Of a stretch of DNA of 31,583 nucleotides, positions 30,772 to 31,583 are shown in pieces. Position numbers and translations under genes: made by a program. Source of the stretch: JBAROU01 sp049642385 (GTDB lineage Bacteria; Chloroflexota; Dehalococcoidia; DSTF01; RBG-16-68-14); contig JBAROU010000239.1 in the NCBI GenBank assembly GCA_049642385.1, positions 1 to 31,583 of the forward strand. Direction: 5' to 3'. Under the pieces are notes generated by a model, which saw only the letters and a list, made by a program, of their open reading frames with translations, had not been told where the DNA came from and made no database searches. Within the stretch, counting starts at the first letter, position 1. Every line of letters begins with the position of its first letter.

Positions 30772-31314
30772 ATGAGCCTTCAATCGACCGAACAACCCCG
30801 CCTCCCCTTCCCGCTGCAAGAGGGCGAGCGCGTCATCCAGCTCTGTCACCGCCACTGGTGGTTCCTCTGGCCGCGCACCATCCTGTGGACGCTGGTCGCG
30901 GTTGTGCCGGTGATTGTCCTCGCGTGGCTCTTCTCTTCGGTCGACTGGCTCGATGCGAATAACCCGGTGGTCTGGATCGTGGTGTTCCTCTGGCTCGGCT
31001 TCTGGGCGGTGCGCCTGCTCCTCAACTGGTACCAATATTCGCGCGATATCTGGGTGATCACCAACCAGCGTATCGTCGACTCCGTCCAGCCCACGCCGTT
31101 CCGCCAGCGCCTGGCGACGGCCGACCTGATCAACGTCCAGGACATGACCGTCGAGCGCGAGGGAATCATCGCCTCGCTCTTCAACTTCGGCGACGTGGTC
31201 TGCGCAACCGCCTCTGGCCGCGGCGATTTTCGCATCGCGGGCGTGCCCAGGCCACAGGAGGTCCAGCTTCTCGTGGACAAGGAGCGCGACCGGGAGCGCG
31301 GCGAGCTGGGATAA
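30772..31314 (+). CDS. Bacterial PH-domain (DUF304/bPH2) membrane protein
   Basis: A 180-residue protein. A short N-terminus (LPFPLQEGERVIQLCHRHWWFLWPR in part) leads to two membrane helices at about residues 37-55 and 66-86 (PVVWIVVFLWLGFWAVRLLL). The C-terminal PH-like domain has YSRDIWVITNQRIVDSVQ, the basic-aromatic signature of the family, then INVQDMTVEREGIIASLFNFG and PRPQEVQLLV. The function of such proteins is unknown; stress or membrane roles are suggested for relatives. The ATG at 30772 has a weak Shine-Dalgarno; a TTG at 30754 is in frame. It is 46 bases after the small membrane gene and probably in its operon. Confidence 0.82.
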   Translation: MSLQSTEQPRLPFPLQEGERVIQLCHRHWWFLWPRTILWTLVAVVPVIVLAWLFSSVDWLDANNPVVWIVVFLWLGFWAVRLLLNWYQYSRDIWVITNQRIVDSVQPTPFRQRLATADLINVQDMTVEREGIIASLFNFGDVVCATASGRGDFRIAGVPRPQEVQLLVDKERDRERGELG

Positions 31315-31344
31315 CACGACAAGCTCGCTTCGGCGGCTTCGCCC

Positions 31345-31373
31345 TTTACAAGATTTCTGACCTTCGCTATACT
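31345..31373 (+). promoter_or_regulatory. Promoter of greA
   Basis: -35 TTTACA (five of six), 17-base spacer, -10 TATACT (five of six) in the recurrent CGCTATACT context. The best-scoring complete promoter in the window. Transcription would begin near 31380, giving a leader of about 60 bases. Confidence 0.75.
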
Positions 31374-31394
31374 GACCCCGCGACAACTTGCCAC

Positions 31395-31425
31395 GACTGA
31401 GGGCTGTCCCCTCAGTCTCTCTTTT
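31395..31425 (+). terminator. Intrinsic terminator in the greA leader (attenuator)
   Basis: GACTGAGGG (31395-31403), loop CTGTC, CCCTCAGTC (31409-31417): a perfect 9-bp stem followed by TCTCTCTTTTT. It lies downstream of the greA promoter and 15 bases before the ATG, so it would end most greA transcripts after about 45 bases. The Shine-Dalgarno (AGAAGGGG) comes directly after the T-run. Confidence 0.75.
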
Positions 31426-31440
31426 TAGAAGGGGCCAACT

Positions 31441-31583
31441 ATGGCTGATCATCCTGTCCCAATGACCCAAGAAGGGCTGACTAAGATCGAGCTGGAGCTG
31501 GAGCACCTCAAGCACGTGCGCCGGCCTGAGGTGGCCGAGCGTATCCGGCAATCGAAGGAGCTGGCGAGCACGCAGAACAACGC
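31441..31583 (+). CDS. greA: Transcription elongation factor GreA (partial, 3' end missing)
   Basis: The first 47 codons are present; the gene runs off the right edge. MADHPVPMTQEGLTKIELEL and EHLKHVRRPEVAERIRQSKE match the N-terminal coiled coil of GreA, which enters the secondary channel of RNA polymerase to stimulate cleavage of backtracked RNA. The acidic tip of the coil (usually DLSENAEY) is replaced at this position by ELASTQNN as far as can be seen, so the catalytic acidic pair is not visible before the edge. The ATG at 31441 has AGAAGGGG about 7 bases ahead. MTQEG at residue 8 is the usual family start, so the first seven residues are an extension or the start is at 31462. Confidence 0.82.
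   Translation, partial: MADHPVPMTQEGLTKIELELEHLKHVRRPEVAERIRQSKELASTQNN

Overview
The window looks like chromosomal DNA of a high-GC bacterium, most likely a Chloroflexota (Dehalococcoidia-like or a neighbouring class). This is inferred from the high GC content, the split two-gene transketolase, the Thr/Pro-rich 'TNTPKPT' linker of an anchored LysM protein, HyuA/HyuB hydantoinase genes and the nickel-pincer cofactor genes larB, larC and larE. No tRNA, rRNA, CRISPR array, insertion sequence or prophage was seen. Coding density is very high: the longest stretches without a gene are about 250 bases, upstream of rplJ and upstream of larB, and both carry regulatory structure.

Layout. 1-3232 (minus): the start of a flippase-like membrane protein, then a transketolase operon (N subunit, C subunit, DUF362 protein). 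3370-4242 (plus): a PhzF-like isomerase. 4256-5350 (minus): a methyltransferase. 5598-7934 (plus): larB, larC and a small ABM-fold protein. 7931-10425 (minus): LysM protein, membrane protein, RadC and HAD phosphatase. 10479-15669 (minus): a translation and transcription cluster in the order tuf, rpmG, secE, nusG, rplK, rplA, rplJ, rplL. 15873-17583 (minus): a lipoprotein M28 peptidase and a membrane protein. 17656-21859 (minus): hyuA, P-loop kinase, hyuB. 21931-24918 (minus): an MMPL/RND transporter and a GNAT acetyltransferase. 24980-26567 (minus): larE and an alpha/beta hydrolase. 26680-31583 (plus): a GAF/HD-GYP sensor, an EtfD/HdrD-like membrane iron-sulfur oxidoreductase with an overlapping 41-residue membrane protein, a bacterial PH-domain protein and the start of greA.

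How genes work together. LarB, LarC and LarE supply all three maturation steps of the nickel-pincer nucleotide cofactor, but no LarA-type racemase is in the window. HyuA and HyuB form one amidohydrolase, with an unexplained kinase gene cotranslated between them. The EtfD-like protein probably passes electrons from an electron-transfer flavoprotein to quinone.

The most interesting material is regulatory: (1) larB appears to start at an AUC codon behind a perfect Shine-Dalgarno; (2) rplJL has an L10 leader with a terminator and a competing antiterminator; (3) greA has a terminator between its promoter and start codon; (4) several genes have a TATACT-like -10 box only 6-11 bases before the start codon and no Shine-Dalgarno, which suggests leaderless transcripts; (5) NusG carries a long repeat-containing acidic extension and L7/L12 has two competing starts.
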